A stretch of 64,000 nt of DNA from Candidatus Altimarinota bacterium (GCA_012031035.1 JAAUUT010000007.1:29824-93823), one strand, 5' to 3'. Shown: positions 30,101 to 38,968, counted from the stretch's first letter. Numbers and translations: made by a program. Notes: a model not told the origin generated them from the sequence alone.

Positions 30101-30159
30101 AGTTCTGATGTGGAAAAAATACTGACATCTGGCGTTGAAGATTGAAGAAGCGAACTCAT
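27134..30159 (-). CDS. ppc: Phosphoenolpyruvate carboxylase, frameshifted as read
   Basis: About 1009 residues, normal for cyanobacterial PEPC, which adds bicarbonate to PEP to make oxaloacetate and refill the TCA cycle. Seen are the catalytic-histidine motif [21 protein letters not shown], the [11 protein letters not shown] block and the mobile loop [14 protein letters not shown]. The frame as read runs into a wrong tail after V-P-L-G-F (about 27285). One T added there restores [12 protein letters not shown] to the canonical C-terminus G-M-R-N-T-G, stop at 27134-27136. Perfect conservation after the break argues for a consensus error in a working gene. Confidence 0.95.
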
Positions 30160-30192
30160 AGAAACCTCGGAGACATTGGGAAACTTGGGGCC

Positions 30193-30241
30193 TTGTAAGT
30201 TATGGGGCGCAAGTCGTCAATAGATAATTTAAGACTTACAA
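30193..30241. promoter_or_regulatory. Inverted repeat upstream of ppc
   Basis: TTGTAAGT (30193-30200) and ACTTACAA (30234-30241) form a perfect inverted repeat with a 33-base spacer in the ppc upstream region. Candidate operator or leader hairpin; no regulator can be named. Confidence 0.3.
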
Positions 30242-30381
30242 CTTAAATTCGGTCGCTCGTTTAACAAAATCTTAGCGATTTAACTATTTTGGGGAGCGCC
30301 CCGATTGAAGGCTGAAAATATTTTAGCGGTTGATGTTACACGATAAAGCTATCGTTAACACCAAAGTAGACAAACCTCCAG

Positions 30382-30576
30382 CTAGGGTTTTTCTTGTCGA
30401 TCTGGAAAGTTTAGAATTGGCAAGCGATCGCCTCGTAAGATTTCTTCGCTAGCTTGACCGATGTCTGTTAAGGTTTGGCTTAGGGAGCGAGCGGCTAAAA
30501 TAGCGACTAGAAAAGGGCTAGTTGCTAAAGCAAGCCAAAGGGTTGAATGCGAGTTCGATTGATGAGATGTTTTCAA
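30382..30576 (-). CDS. Small membrane protein, unknown function
   Basis: 64 residues from a TTG start, with one hydrophobic helix (L-W-L-A-L-A-T-S-P-F-L-V-A-I-L-A-A-R) and a polar tail (L-T-D-I-G-Q-A-S-E-E-I-L-R-G-D-R-L-P). It is on the same strand as minCDE, just downstream of minE. Small proteins of this kind recur in cyanobacteria; no function known to me. Confidence 0.55.
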   Translation of the reverse strand: MKTSHQSNSHSTLWLALATSPFLVAILAARSLSQTLTDIGQASEEILRGDRLPILNFPDRQEKP

Positions 30577-30618
30577 GGCAACTCTCTTTTTTCTGTACTA
30601 ACGATCTAATATATGCAG

Positions 30619-30936
30619 TTATACTGTCGTTTCTTCAATCGTACTAGAATCTTTTTCACTCGATACTTGAGAGATTCTATTTTTTATTCGTCGGATTGGG
30701 ACGTTAGCCATCAACGTTGTAATTCTTTGGTTGCTCTCTAGCACCAATTCCATTCCCTCGGAATCGATTTCTACATAACGATTAATGACTTCTAAAATTT
30801 CCTTGCGCATGGCTTCGATTAGGGCTTCGCTCAATCCAGCGCGATCGTGGGTCAGCACGAGTTGCAATCGGCGTTTAGCTTGTTCGCCGCTTTTTTCTTG
30901 TCTGCGAAAGAGTTTTTCAAGCAGTTCGAGAATCAT
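30619..30936 (-). CDS. minE: Cell division topological specificity factor MinE
   Basis: 105 residues from the ATG at 30936; an upstream TTG is less likely because family members begin [10 protein letters not shown]. The anti-MinCD segment [16 protein letters not shown] and the C-terminal dimer domain ([10 protein letters not shown]) are clear. MinE displaces MinD from the membrane and drives Min oscillation that keeps division at mid-cell. It follows minD by 36 bp; the order minC-minD-minE is the usual one. Confidence 0.95.
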   Translation of the reverse strand: MILELLEKLFRRQEKSGEQAKRRLQLVLTHDRAGLSEALIEAMRKEILEVINRYVEIDSEGMELVLESNQRITTLMANVPIRRIKNRISQVSSEKDSSTIEETTV

Positions 30937-30972
30937 ATAAGTTATCAAAAATATCCATTTAAACCACCGTCG

Positions 30973-31773
30973 CTAGTTGCCAAACAAGCGGCGACGAATG
31001 CGAGTCAAGAGCGTGTCGTGTGCTGCCATGAGGTCGAGGAAGGGGACGTTTTCGCCTTCTAATCGTCTCGCAATATTATTAAATGCCATAGCAGGTAACG
31101 AGCTTTGTTCGTCTAATACTAAGGGTTCGCCTTTGTTGGTTGAAATAATAATGCGTTCGTCATCAGGAACGATTCCCACCAACGGAACGACCAACAGATC
31201 TAAAATATCTTCGACGCTAATCATTTGATTGAGTTGGATCATTTCTGGTCTGACGCGGTTGACAATCAGGCGAATGCTTTTGATATCTTCTGTTTCGAGC
31301 AATCCAACTACGCGATCGGCATCTCGCACTGCTGCCATTTCAGGGGTGGTCACGATAATCGCCTCTCGCGCTGGGGCGATCGCGTTACGAAATCCCATTT
31401 CAATTCCTGCTGGAGAGTCTATCAAAATATAATCGTAAGATTTAGTCAGCCCTTCGACCAAATCTTTCATCTGACCCGGATCGATCGCTTCTTTGGTTCG
31501 ATTTTGCGCGGCAGGTAACAAAACTAGATTGGGTTGGCGTTTATCTTTAACGAGGGCTTTTTCGAGCGAGCATTCCCCTGCTAAGACATCTAGCGCCGTA
31601 TAAACGACTCGTTGTTCTAACCCTAAGAGCAGATCTAAATTTCTCAATCCGAAATCAGCATCGACTAGGGCGACTTTCTTCCCTAATTGGGCAAGCGCCG
31701 ATCCCAGGTTCGCGGTGACAGTGGTTTTTCCAACTCCTCCTTTTCCAGAGGTGACGACGATAGTACGATTCAT
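30973..31773 (-). CDS. minD: Septum site-determining ATPase MinD
   Basis: 266 residues, normal length. The deviant Walker A G-K-G-G-V-G-K-T-T (residues 10-18) and the D-A-D-F-G-L-R-N-L-D-L motif define MinD. The C-terminus (R-I-R-R-R-L-F-G) is a short amphipathic membrane-targeting helix. ATP-bound MinD dimers recruit MinC to the membrane to block FtsZ rings. It lies between minC and minE, 89 bp after minC through a heptamer-repeat spacer. Confidence 0.97.
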   Translation of the reverse strand: MNRTIVVTSGKGGVGKTTVTANLGSALAQLGKKVALVDADFGLRNLDLLLGLEQRVVYTALDVLAGECSLEKALVKDKRQPNLVLLPAAQNRTKEAIDPGQMKDLVEGLTKSYDYILIDSPAGIEMGFRNAIAPAREAIIVTTPEMAAVRDADRVVGLLETEDIKSIRLIVNRVRPEMIQLNQMISVEDILDLLVVPLVGIVPDDERIIISTNKGEPLVLDEQSSLPAMAFNNIARRLEGENVPFLDLMAAHDTLLTRIRRRLFGN

Positions 31774-31810
31774 AAATTTGGTTGATTTAGTCCTTAGTCA
31801 TTTTTCATCT

Positions 31811-31869
31811 GAATTATGAATGCTGAATTATGAAACTGCATAGATAATTTATAATTCATAATTTATAAT
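31811..31869. repeat. Heptamer repeats between minC and minD
   Basis: Degenerate units of the TTATGAA/TTCATAA family in both orientations fill the gap between minC and minD, so the operon spacer itself is repeat DNA. Confidence 0.65.
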
Positions 31870-32693
31870 TCGTCATTCATTGCTTTCTCAACCCATCCTT
31901 GAATTTTTGGCACGAAAGTATAAGTTTTAGAAAAATTGAGCGCACCTGTAATGCGAATGCCTTGTGAGGTCATGTAAGCGACTTCTGGGTTAAATTCCTT
32001 GGTCGCTAGTGCTGGCGCTCTAGCGACGACATCGGCAATTCTCAATTGAGTTGGTTCCATTCTCAGTGCCATAATACGACATTCGCGATCGCCTTTTGCA
32101 CCTGCGTGAGCAATGCCTCGCAAGTTTCCCCAAACGATAATATCGCCATTGGCGACAATTTCACCCCCTGGATTGACATCGCCTAAGACGATTACCGTAC
32201 CGGGATGGCGAATGGTCGAGCCGGATCGCACTGTCGTTTTCAGATAAAGCGGTTCGGCTAACAGCAAGGCAATCTCGTTAACATTGACGGTAAAAGGCTG
32301 GGTTTGGGTTTCTTGTTCTACCGAATATCCAGCGGTGGCGGCTGCTACTGCGGTTTGACGGCGACTGGTGCGCACGCATTTTAGCTGAAGGTCGGCTTCT
32401 CTAAGCGTTTGGGCGATCGCCAATAGTTGTCGTCCGTCGAGCAAGCGATCGAGGGCGACTAGATAAGCTGCTGTCCCCTTTTGCCAAGTCCTATCGTTAC
32501 TTTTAAGGCAATATTTGAGTTCGTGCCAAGTTTGTCCCCAATCTTGCATTTCTTCTTTTTGGGAGGAAGGTGGCAATATCAATAATATTTTTTCGCCCTC
32601 ACTTTTAAGATGGACTTGCGAGTAGCGATCGAGCGGGAATTTTGAAGATTCTTCAGAGGAATCTTGCAAAGGAAGAATGCGATCGAAAGACAT
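31863..32693 (-). CDS. minC: Septum site-determining protein MinC
   Basis: 276 residues. The N-terminal domain (about 40-120) is weakly conserved as usual. The C-terminal beta-helix is unmistakable: G-T-V-I-V-L-G-D-V-N-P-G-G-E-I-V-A, N-G-D-I-I-V-W-G-N-L-R-G-I-A-H-A-G and R-I-M-A-L-R-M-E-P-T-Q-L-R-I-A. MinC inhibits FtsZ polymerisation and is positioned by MinD. First gene of the minCDE set; the DUF1537 gene lies upstream on the same strand. Confidence 0.95.
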   Translation of the reverse strand: MSFDRILPLQDSSEESSKFPLDRYSQVHLKSEGEKILLILPPSSQKEEMQDWGQTWHELKYCLKSNDRTWQKGTAAYLVALDRLLDGRQLLAIAQTLREADLQLKCVRTSRRQTAVAAATAGYSVEQETQTQPFTVNVNEIALLLAEPLYLKTTVRSGSTIRHPGTVIVLGDVNPGGEIVANGDIIVWGNLRGIAHAGAKGDRECRIMALRMEPTQLRIADVVARAPALATKEFNPEVAYMTSQGIRITGALNFSKTYTFVPKIQGWVEKAMNDEL

Positions 32694-32750
32694 TAGTTCG
32701 AGAGCAATTAATTACACGACATCGTAGCGCAATTTTCGGCGAGCGAATAT

Positions 32751-34077
32751 CTAATTTATCGATTGGTTTAACCGACGATACACTGTCGCTAGTCCTTGCA
32801 CATCTCCTACATTACCTGGAAATAATACAACGGGTAACTTTGGGAATAAAGGATGGTCGGCAGGGGTAATCACCATCGAACAGCCTGGTAAAATTTGACC
32901 GAGCAATCTTGCTGCTCTTAAATTTAATCCCGTACTCAGTACGTCGTTTGAGGTAATTCCACCTTTGCCGATCAAAAAGCTAATATCGCTAGGCAATCCT
33001 TTTACTACGTCCATTAAAAGCGAGGATACGGCAATGCCAAAGTCTAATCGCTGTCCGACTGTCTCAAAAGATAGTTCTTGACGGCTGGTGTAGACAACAG
33101 GCGTTTTTTTTGGCTTGATGAATTTCCTTGACTTTTTGCAATGCTTGTGATGTTAAAGCCTCTTTTTGACTGGGATTATCTCGCAATTGTACTACGTCGA
33201 TTTCAATCCCGACTGTGCTGGGTTCTTGAAGTAGTTGTTCTAATTGCTGGGTTGTTTTTTTGACGTGAGAACCGACAATAACCGCGCCTGGTTTTGGGGT
33301 GGGTTTATATTGTGCCATATCTTCTGGCGCGATCGGTTGAGAGGGGAGTTGCGCCAGAGAAGTTAAGATACTAGCAGCGCTGCGAAATAAAAATCGTTTT
33401 CCCGATGCTGCGGTCGATAAGATATCTTGGGCAAAGCGATCGAAGTCGGCTTGGGTTTCTCCATCAACAACGACGCATTGATTATCTTTTAAAGCCATCA
33501 ATCGATCGCGCGTTCCCTGACGAATATCTGCGAGTAAAAATCGCTCGACAACGCTTGCTTTGATGCGACCTTGGGTTTTTTCTTCTACGTAGTCGGGAAG
33601 ATAGCTGTAGTGATAGCTAAATACTGAATCGCGAGCAAATTCGGTTTGGTGGACGGGGGTTTCTACGCCATCGACAATTAGGTAATGAATGCTATCGCGG
33701 GTGAGTCTTCCACCTTCAAAAAAAGCAGGAATAATAAAATGCGCGTCGAATCCACCGAGTTCTTGAGCTATAACATCGGTTTCGATGGGATAATGACCGC
33801 GTAAGGTAGAGTCGGAGCGACTAACGACGAGAAAATCTTGAATTCCTTCGATCGCGATCGCGCTTTTTAAATTGTGACAAACTTCTTCGGTAATGCTTGC
33901 TGCTTTGTCTGGCGTTAAAGCTCTAGTATTAGTCAGAACGAAGAAGATAGGAGATTCGTCTGCGAGTCCTAACCGTAGAGTTTCTACATCCCATTGCATT
34001 AGCAGCAAGCAACTGTGAACGGTTTGAGAACCAGTTGGATCGTCGTCGAGAACAATAATTTTGGGTTTGCTGTTCAT
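32751..34077 (-). CDS. Four-carbon acid sugar kinase family protein (DUF1537), frameshifted as read
   Basis: About 442 residues. The N-terminal sugar-binding domain starts I-I-V-L-D-D-D-P-T-G-S-Q-T-V-H, the family hallmark. The C-terminal nucleotide-binding domain has F-L-I-G-K-G-G-I-T-S-N-D-V and P-V-V-L-F-P-G-N-V-G. They are in different frames, joined by an eight-base A-run on the coding strand near 33103-33110; removing one A gives H-Q-A-K-K-T-P-V-V-Y-T-S-R. This is one of the few apparent insertions rather than deletions. Bacterial members phosphorylate threonate, erythronate or related acids; the cyanobacterial substrate is unknown. Confidence 0.85.
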
Positions 34078-34088
34078 ATTAAAAAGGT

Positions 34089-34248
34089 GATTAGTGAATG
34101 GGGATTAGTGAATGGGGATTAGCGATCGGATATTACTGGATTGGGATTGTTTACCTTACGCTATCTTTATTTCCCTCTCTTCCAGTCACCGATAACGAGA
34201 GTGTTCCAATCTCCCAGTCACCATTCACCAGTCACCATTCACCAGTCC
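34089..34248. repeat. Two inverted tandem repeats of a 14-bp unit
   Basis: GATTAGTGAATGGG occurs twice in tandem from 34089 (a third is partial), and CAGTCACCATTCAC twice from 34215. The two are related in inverted orientation, so the spacer can fold back on itself. Each 14-mer is a doubled heptamer, like the other STRR repeats in the window. Confidence 0.65.
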
Positions 34249-34251
34249 CTT

Positions 34252-34413
34252 TTATGGTTCCTGACTTTCGGCGCTAGTACTGCTATTATTGCGATTGGTC
34301 CGGTTGTCAAAACGTTTGCGACCAAAGCGTCCTGTGCTTGACTTACTAAATTGACGAGCATAAGCTTTATTGCGCTCGGCTTTTTCTTTCTTTAAATTAC
34401 GGCGTTTAGCCAC
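34252..34413 (-). CDS. Small very basic protein (53 aa) downstream of the RRM gene
   Basis: A GTG start gives 53 residues: A-K-R-R-N-L-K-K-E-K-A-E-R-N-K-A-Y-A-R-Q-F, then a Gly/Arg/Asn/Ser tail. The strongly basic helix followed by a flexible arginine-rich tail suggests RNA or ribosome association. It follows the RRM gene on the same strand. I believe similar proteins occur in many cyanobacteria without assigned function. Confidence 0.65.
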   Translation of the reverse strand: MAKRRNLKKEKAERNKAYARQFSKSSTGRFGRKRFDNRTNRNNSSTSAESQEP

Positions 34414-34544
34414 GTTAACCTCATTAAAAATAATAAAAACCTCTGGTTTATCTTTGACAACGTAATTCTAAATCTTCCAGAGGTATTACCCGATCTAGAC
34501 GTTGTTCTTCCATTTCTATAATAGGGAATCTTTGAACATTATCT

Positions 34545-34841
34545 CTAAAATCGATCCCGATAGCCGCCACGATTGCCACCTTCGCGGGGAGGATTATCTT
34601 GTTTTGGTCTGGCTTTATTGACTCGCAATTGCCGTCCCATCCATTCTGCACCGTCGAGGTCTTTGATTGCAGCTTCTTCTTGTTCGTCTGATGCCATATC
34701 GACAAAACCAAATCCTCTGGGTCGTCCAGTTTCGCGATCGAGGGGAAGTACGACTTTTTTAACAGTTCCGTACTCGGCAAATACTTCTTCAAGGTCTTCC
34801 CGCTTAGCTTGGTGGGATAAATTACCAACAAAAATAGTCAC
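34545..34841 (-). CDS. RNA-binding protein with a single RRM and glycine-rich tail (Rbp type)
   Basis: 98 residues. RNP2 is I-F-V-G-N-L at the N-terminus and RNP1 is R-G-F-G-F-V-D-M. After the RRM a short tail has E-G-G-N-R-G-G-Y-R-D-R-F. This is the cyanobacterial Rbp family, several of which respond to cold and affect mRNA localisation or stability. The downstream spacer contains an 8-bp inverted repeat (ACCTCTGG/CCAGAGGT, 34439-34484 region) that may shape the mRNA. Confidence 0.92.
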   Translation of the reverse strand: MTIFVGNLSHQAKREDLEEVFAEYGTVKKVVLPLDRETGRPRGFGFVDMASDEQEEAAIKDLDGAEWMGRQLRVNKARPKQDNPPREGGNRGGYRDRF

Positions 34842-34943
34842 GGAGGGCTCTCCATCTGAACGATACTTACATCTAGAATATGTACTTATACAGTGTAATT
34901 CTTAATCTTGGTAATCGGCTTATAAATTCTCGATGACTTGTTT

Positions 34944-35726
34944 ATGCAACGATATTTTAAGGTTTTACAATTATTTTGGAAAACGGCGATCGCGGCTGAG
35001 CTAGAATATCGTCTCAACTTTTTTATCGCTACCCTCAGCAGTCTTGCCAATCTCGGCGGCAGTATTTTTAGTTTATTTCTTTTTTACCGAACGGGTTACA
35101 CTTTCCAAGGTTGGAATTGGCAAGAAGCCATGTTAGTTCTAGGAATTTTCACGCTTTTGCAAGGGTTTGCCGAGATGTTTTTGGTTCCCAATCTCAACCG
35201 TATCGTTCAGCAAGTCGAACAAGGAACGTTGGATTTTGTTTTACTCAAACCCATTAGTTCTCAATTTTGGCTATCGACTCGTATGGTTTCTCCTTGGGGT
35301 TTTCCCGACCTCTTTTTTGGCATAGTTATTATTCTTTATGCCGGAGGAAAACTTAACTTATCTTTCGGGAATTATTTATTAAGTCTCATCCCTATTATTT
35401 TCGGATTAGTTATTCTCTATAGCCTCTGGTTTATGCTGGGAGCAACTAGTATATGGTTCGTCAAAATTTATAACGTTACGGAAGTTTTGAGGGGATTTTT
35501 AGAAGCAGGTCGCTATCCAATGGTTGCTTATCCGACTGCCTATCGATTTTTCTTTACCTTTGTCGTTCCCGTTGCTTTTTTGACTACTATTCCGGCAGAA
35601 GCTATGCTAGGTCGCAGCGATGTTATTTGGCTTTTCGGTGCGGGAATTTTGGCGATCGCGCTGTTATTTGCCTCTAAATTATTTTGGCAATTTGCTTTGC
35701 GTTTTTATACTAGCGCTTCGAGTTGA
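34944..35726 (+). CDS. ABC-2 family permease (DUF990-like)
   Basis: 260 residues from the ATG at 34944; a TTG two codons upstream is possible but unneeded. About six membrane helices. Characteristic blocks are L-E-Y-R-L-N-F-F-I-A-T-L, G-T-L-D-F-V-L-L-K-P-I-S-S-Q-F and a late V-P-V-A-F-L-T-T-I-P-A, typical of the ABC-2 permeases that work as unequal pairs with a second permease and an ATPase. No partner gene is adjacent. Substrate unknown. Confidence 0.82.
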   Translation: MQRYFKVLQLFWKTAIAAELEYRLNFFIATLSSLANLGGSIFSLFLFYRTGYTFQGWNWQEAMLVLGIFTLLQGFAEMFLVPNLNRIVQQVEQGTLDFVLLKPISSQFWLSTRMVSPWGFPDLFFGIVIILYAGGKLNLSFGNYLLSLIPIIFGLVILYSLWFMLGATSIWFVKIYNVTEVLRGFLEAGRYPMVAYPTAYRFFFTFVVPVAFLTTIPAEAMLGRSDVIWLFGAGILAIALLFASKLFWQFALRFYTSASS

Positions 35727-35795
35727 TTTAGGAAAATAAAGAAAATGTGCATTAACAATTGACCAAATAATTCGTAGTTCGTAATTAACGCATTT

Positions 35796-35833
35796 CAATT
35801 ACGAATTACGAATTACGAAGGAATTACGAATTA
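35796..35833. repeat. Heptamer repeat (AATTACG)
   Basis: Tandem AATTACG/GAATTAC units sit between the permease and the DUF2996 gene, running into the latter's stop region. A different sequence from TGATGAA but the same 7-bp unit length. Confidence 0.7.
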
Positions 35834-36322
35834 ATTTCTACTCAGCCATTTCTGACCGTTTAGGCGTTGTAAAGTATACATGAGTAATAAATCTAGAGTT
35901 GATTTGCGCTCGTCAATCATAAAAGATTCGATAGTACTGGGAACGCCGCCATTAGTACTACAAGAAAAAGCTTTTTTGCCGTTAATATCTTCATCGACAA
36001 AATAGAGATTAAACTGACGCTTTCCCTTTTGCAAATTCCCGATGACTTGCCAGCATTCTTCGCTAGATTTTGCACCTGCTAAAGGGAGTTTTTCTTTGGC
36101 AAACTTTAACTCAACATCCTCAAGTCCTTGTTTCGCTAAGGCTTCTTGGAGTGCAGGCGTAAAGTGTTGCTGCATGAATTCAGTAAAAGGTTTGTCTTCA
36201 ATGGCGGGTGCTTTTTGCTTTTTAGCTGCGGGTGCTTTTTCTGCTGCGGCTGGTTTGGGAGTGGCAGCTTTAGCCTCGTCAGATGCCGGAGTTTCTGGAG
36301 TAGGTTTGGTTTCTTCTGCCAT
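35831..36322 (-). CDS. DUF2996 family protein
   Basis: 163 residues. The first 45 are a low-complexity Lys/Ala/Pro/Glu linker. The folded part (K-P-F-T-E-F-M-Q-Q-H-F-T-P-A-L, then G-K-R-Q-F-N-L-Y-F-V-D-E-D-I, K-A-F-S-C-S and E-R-K-S-T-L-D-L-L-L-M-Y) matches DUF2996, restricted to cyanobacteria and plastids. No transit or signal segment. The plant relatives are reported to be linked to photosynthetic complex assembly, but I cannot confirm a role here. Confidence 0.8.
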   Translation of the reverse strand: MAEETKPTPETPASDEAKAATPKPAAAEKAPAAKKQKAPAIEDKPFTEFMQQHFTPALQEALAKQGLEDVELKFAKEKLPLAGAKSSEECWQVIGNLQKGKRQFNLYFVDEDINGKKAFSCSTNGGVPSTIESFMIDERKSTLDLLLMYTLQRLNGQKWLSRN

Positions 36323-36523
36323 AATCTTTATAAATGCGATCGCGATAGTTTTCTCAATTTAGAATATATCCTACCAACCAATGCTTTACAGTTAAAAGAA
36401 TTGACGTTCCGAATTGCCGCTCCAGTCTCGTTACATTTTTTTATACTTCTTAGCTTTGTACTGCCATTCTGCTTTAATCTGAAGAATTGATTTAGATAAA
36501 TCTTTTTAATAAAGGCAATATCT

Positions 36524-37720
36524 ATGACCTCGGTTGCACCTCATCAAAAAGCCAAAGCGTTAAAATCGGGCAGTCGTCGTCCTGCCAAAGAACTCTGTAG
36601 CGAATGCGGACTGTGCGATACTTACTACATTCACTACGTCAAAGAAGCTTGTGCCTTTCTCAACCAACAAATCGCCGAACTCGAAGAGATGGCACACGGA
36701 CGCAGCCGTAATTTAGATAATCAGAATGATTGGTATTTTGGCGTACACCAAGACATGATGGCGGCTAGGAAAAAGCAACCCATCGAAGGCGCGCAGTGGA
36801 CGGGAATTGTTAGTACGATTGCCTGCGAAATGCTGAATCGAGGCATAGTAGAAGGAGTCGTTTGCGTCCAGAATACCCAAGAAGATCGATTTCAACCCAA
36901 GCCAATCGTTGCTAGAACGCCAGAAGAAATTCTCGCAGCTAAGGTAAACAAACCGACCCTTTCGCCTAATCTTTCGGTGTTAGAAGAGATAGAAAAATCG
37001 GGGATGAAGCGATTATTAGTCATTGGAGTGGGCTGCCAAATTCAAGCTTTGCGAACGGTTGAAAAAGAATTAGGATTAGAAAAACTCTACGTTTTGGGAA
37101 CGCCCTGCGTCGATAACGTAACTCGTGCAGGCTTACAAAAGTTTCTCGATACGACCAGTAAATCGCCCGATACTGTCGTGTATTACGAATTTATGCAAGA
37201 TTTTCAAGTACACTTTAAACACGAAGATGGTTCGGTTGAAAAAGTCCCTTTCTTTGGCTTAAAAACTAACCAATTAAAAGATGTTTTTGCCCCGTCTTGC
37301 ATGAGTTGTTTTGATTATGTCAACTCATTAGCTGACTTAGTAGTTGGTTACATGGGCGCACCGTTTGGATGGCAATGGATTGTAGTGCGAAATGAAACGG
37401 GACGGGAAATGTTGGAGTTAGTTAAAGACCAACTCGACACGCAACCCGTTATGTCAAAAGGCGATCGCAAACAAGCCGTACAGCAGAGTATTCCAGCTTA
37501 CGATCAAGGGGTTACATTACCCATGTGGGCGGCAAAAATGATGGGAGTCGTTATCGAAAAAATAGGGCCAAAAGGATTAGAATACGCTCGCTTTTCTATC
37601 GATTCTCATTTCACTCGCAATTATCTATTTGTCAAACGTAACTATCCAGAAAAATTAGAATCTCACGTCCCAGAATATGCCAAACGAATTGTCGAACAAT
37701 ACAAGTTACCAGAAGATTAA
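36524..37720 (+). CDS. bciB: 3,8-divinyl (proto)chlorophyllide 8-vinyl reductase, ferredoxin type
   Basis: 398 residues of the F420 hydrogenase/dehydrogenase beta-subunit family. The N-terminal cluster motif C-S-E-C-G-L-C (residues 25-31) and later cysteines (V-G-C-Q-I-Q, T-P-C-V-D-N, S-C-M-S-C-F-D-Y) bind Fe-S clusters. The flavin domain and C-terminus match cyanobacterial BciB (the slr1923 type). It reduces the 8-vinyl group of divinyl chlorophyllide using ferredoxin, making monovinyl chlorophyll. A single gene with no operon partner; the integron cassette lies just beyond its 3' end on the other strand. Confidence 0.9.
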   Translation: MTSVAPHQKAKALKSGSRRPAKELCSECGLCDTYYIHYVKEACAFLNQQIAELEEMAHGRSRNLDNQNDWYFGVHQDMMAARKKQPIEGAQWTGIVSTIACEMLNRGIVEGVVCVQNTQEDRFQPKPIVARTPEEILAAKVNKPTLSPNLSVLEEIEKSGMKRLLVIGVGCQIQALRTVEKELGLEKLYVLGTPCVDNVTRAGLQKFLDTTSKSPDTVVYYEFMQDFQVHFKHEDGSVEKVPFFGLKTNQLKDVFAPSCMSCFDYVNSLADLVVGYMGAPFGWQWIVVRNETGREMLELVKDQLDTQPVMSKGDRKQAVQQSIPAYDQGVTLPMWAAKMMGVVIEKIGPKGLEYARFSIDSHFTRNYLFVKRNYPEKLESHVPEYAKRIVEQYKLPED

Positions 37721-37847
37721 ATTAAGGTTGCGATCGCTTGAGTTAACAAGCATTTAAAGCGATCGCTAAATTTAGGCAACAGGTCTAGTTTATGAGTTTT
37801 AAAAGAATTTTGGCGATTAAAAACTATTTGTGAAATAAAGATTAAAA

Positions 37848-37935
37848 ATCTAACGTTGCCCATCACCCGCCGCAGATAACATTGATCGACAGCAGACAAC
37901 CTCTCGGCGGTCAGGTGCATGGGCGTTGTTAGCTT
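37848..37935 (-). other. Integron attC recombination site
   Basis: On the minus strand the site runs from R'' (AAGCTAAC, 37935-37928) to R' (GTTAGAT, 37854-37848), the latter fitting the GTTRRRY core. The two ends fold into the full attC plan: R box CTAAC/GTTAG, an unpaired AAC/AAC central spacer, L box GCCCAT/ATGGGC, an extrahelical G, then CACC/GGTG and CCGCCG/CGGCGG, with a terminal loop of about 33 bases. R'' begins 7 bp after the phosphotransferase stop, where attC sites sit in gene cassettes. It is more GC-rich than its surroundings. Confidence 0.85.
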
Positions 37936-37942
37936 ACGTCAA

Positions 37943-38959
37943 CTATAGACTACCAAGTAACTCTTTTTCTGAGACTTGAAGAATAGAAGACAAAAGAGAT
38001 TGCGTTATATTAATATCTCGCTCAGTAGCGTTATTTTGAAAAATATCATTGAGTGTATCTAGAAATGCATAAACGAGAACTCCTTTGAAAACCGATTTTT
38101 CAGCCTCATTCAATGGTAGACATTGGTGATACATCGATAAAGTATCTTGAAGTTGCTCGAAGGTAAGGAAGCTTCCTCTTGCTGGTGAAGAACTACCAGT
38201 TAACCCGATACACAAGTCGAGCAATCGCTCTCCCTGTGTTGACATATCCACATCCACAATACCGCTTAAGGAATTATCTTGAAAGAAAACATGGCAAAAC
38301 CAAAAGTCTTTGTGAATAATCGTTTTAGGCAAAGTACAAACCCGCGTTTGTGCGATCGCACGTATCGATTCTGCAACGAGTTCCTGCGAGACGAAAGGGC
38401 AATCTTTGAGATCGTTTTGTAGATCGTGGCGATATTTCCACCGACTTTCCCAAGTCCAATCCTCAGCCCCCAGCACTGGATGCGAATACTCAAATCCAAT
38501 CCGATGAAACTGAGCCATTGCTTCGGCATACTGCTGCAATAATTGTTTGCTGGCTTGTTTCATTGGTTTTCCTGGAACGTCACGCATCAGGTAGATGACA
38601 TCGTAATCTAACTCTACGTTCTTCAATGGAGACAAATACCAACTGCCATCGCTCGCCGGAATAATTTCAGGCAGTAAAATTCCTTGCTTTCGTGCATAGT
38701 CCAACCAGGGAAACAGTTGGTCTGAATTTACGTACCTCTCGTGTAAAGTAAGTTTAAGATGGTAAATCTCGCCATCAGCCTTGAGTTTTGCCACTAGCCC
38801 ATAACCAATATGTAATGATTCGATTGATATTACTTGAAACTGATACTGCTGCTTTATATGGTGAATAATGAATTCTGTTGCTGCGGCGATCGAACTGAAA
38901 CCATAGATGTCTTTTAGTTCGGTAAGAACATCTTTTCCATAGGGTGATAAAACTTGCAT
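37943..38959 (-). CDS. Phosphotransferase of the APH/choline-kinase-like family (cassette gene)
   Basis: 338 residues of the aminoglycoside phosphotransferase fold. The catalytic loop reads I-I-H-K-D-F-W-F-C-H-V-F-F and the metal-binding motif is I-V-D-V-D-M, matching HxDxxxxN and the DFG-equivalent IDFD, with His in place of the usual Asn in the loop. The N-lobe has L-K-L-T-L-H-E-R with the ATP-binding lysine region. Family members phosphorylate antibiotics, sugars, choline or homoserine. Nothing here shows which, so resistance should not be assumed. It fills an integron cassette, which implies lateral acquisition. Confidence 0.8.
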   Translation of the reverse strand: MQVLSPYGKDVLTELKDIYGFSSIAAATEFIIHHIKQQYQFQVISIESLHIGYGLVAKLKADGEIYHLKLTLHERYVNSDQLFPWLDYARKQGILLPEIIPASDGSWYLSPLKNVELDYDVIYLMRDVPGKPMKQASKQLLQQYAEAMAQFHRIGFEYSHPVLGAEDWTWESRWKYRHDLQNDLKDCPFVSQELVAESIRAIAQTRVCTLPKTIIHKDFWFCHVFFQDNSLSGIVDVDMSTQGERLLDLCIGLTGSSSPARGSFLTFEQLQDTLSMYHQCLPLNEAEKSVFKGVLVYAFLDTLNDIFQNNATERDINITQSLLSSILQVSEKELLGSL

Positions 38960-38968
38960 GATTGTTTA

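Noticed and set aside
27134..30159. Calling ppc a true pseudogene
   Set aside because: Only one base is off, with the canonical C-terminus intact in the next frame, and many other genes show the same homopolymer error.
34448..34831. A 127-codon minus-strand frame overlapping the RRM gene
   Set aside because: It is a shadow frame of the RRM gene; the RRM frame carries clear RNP motifs.
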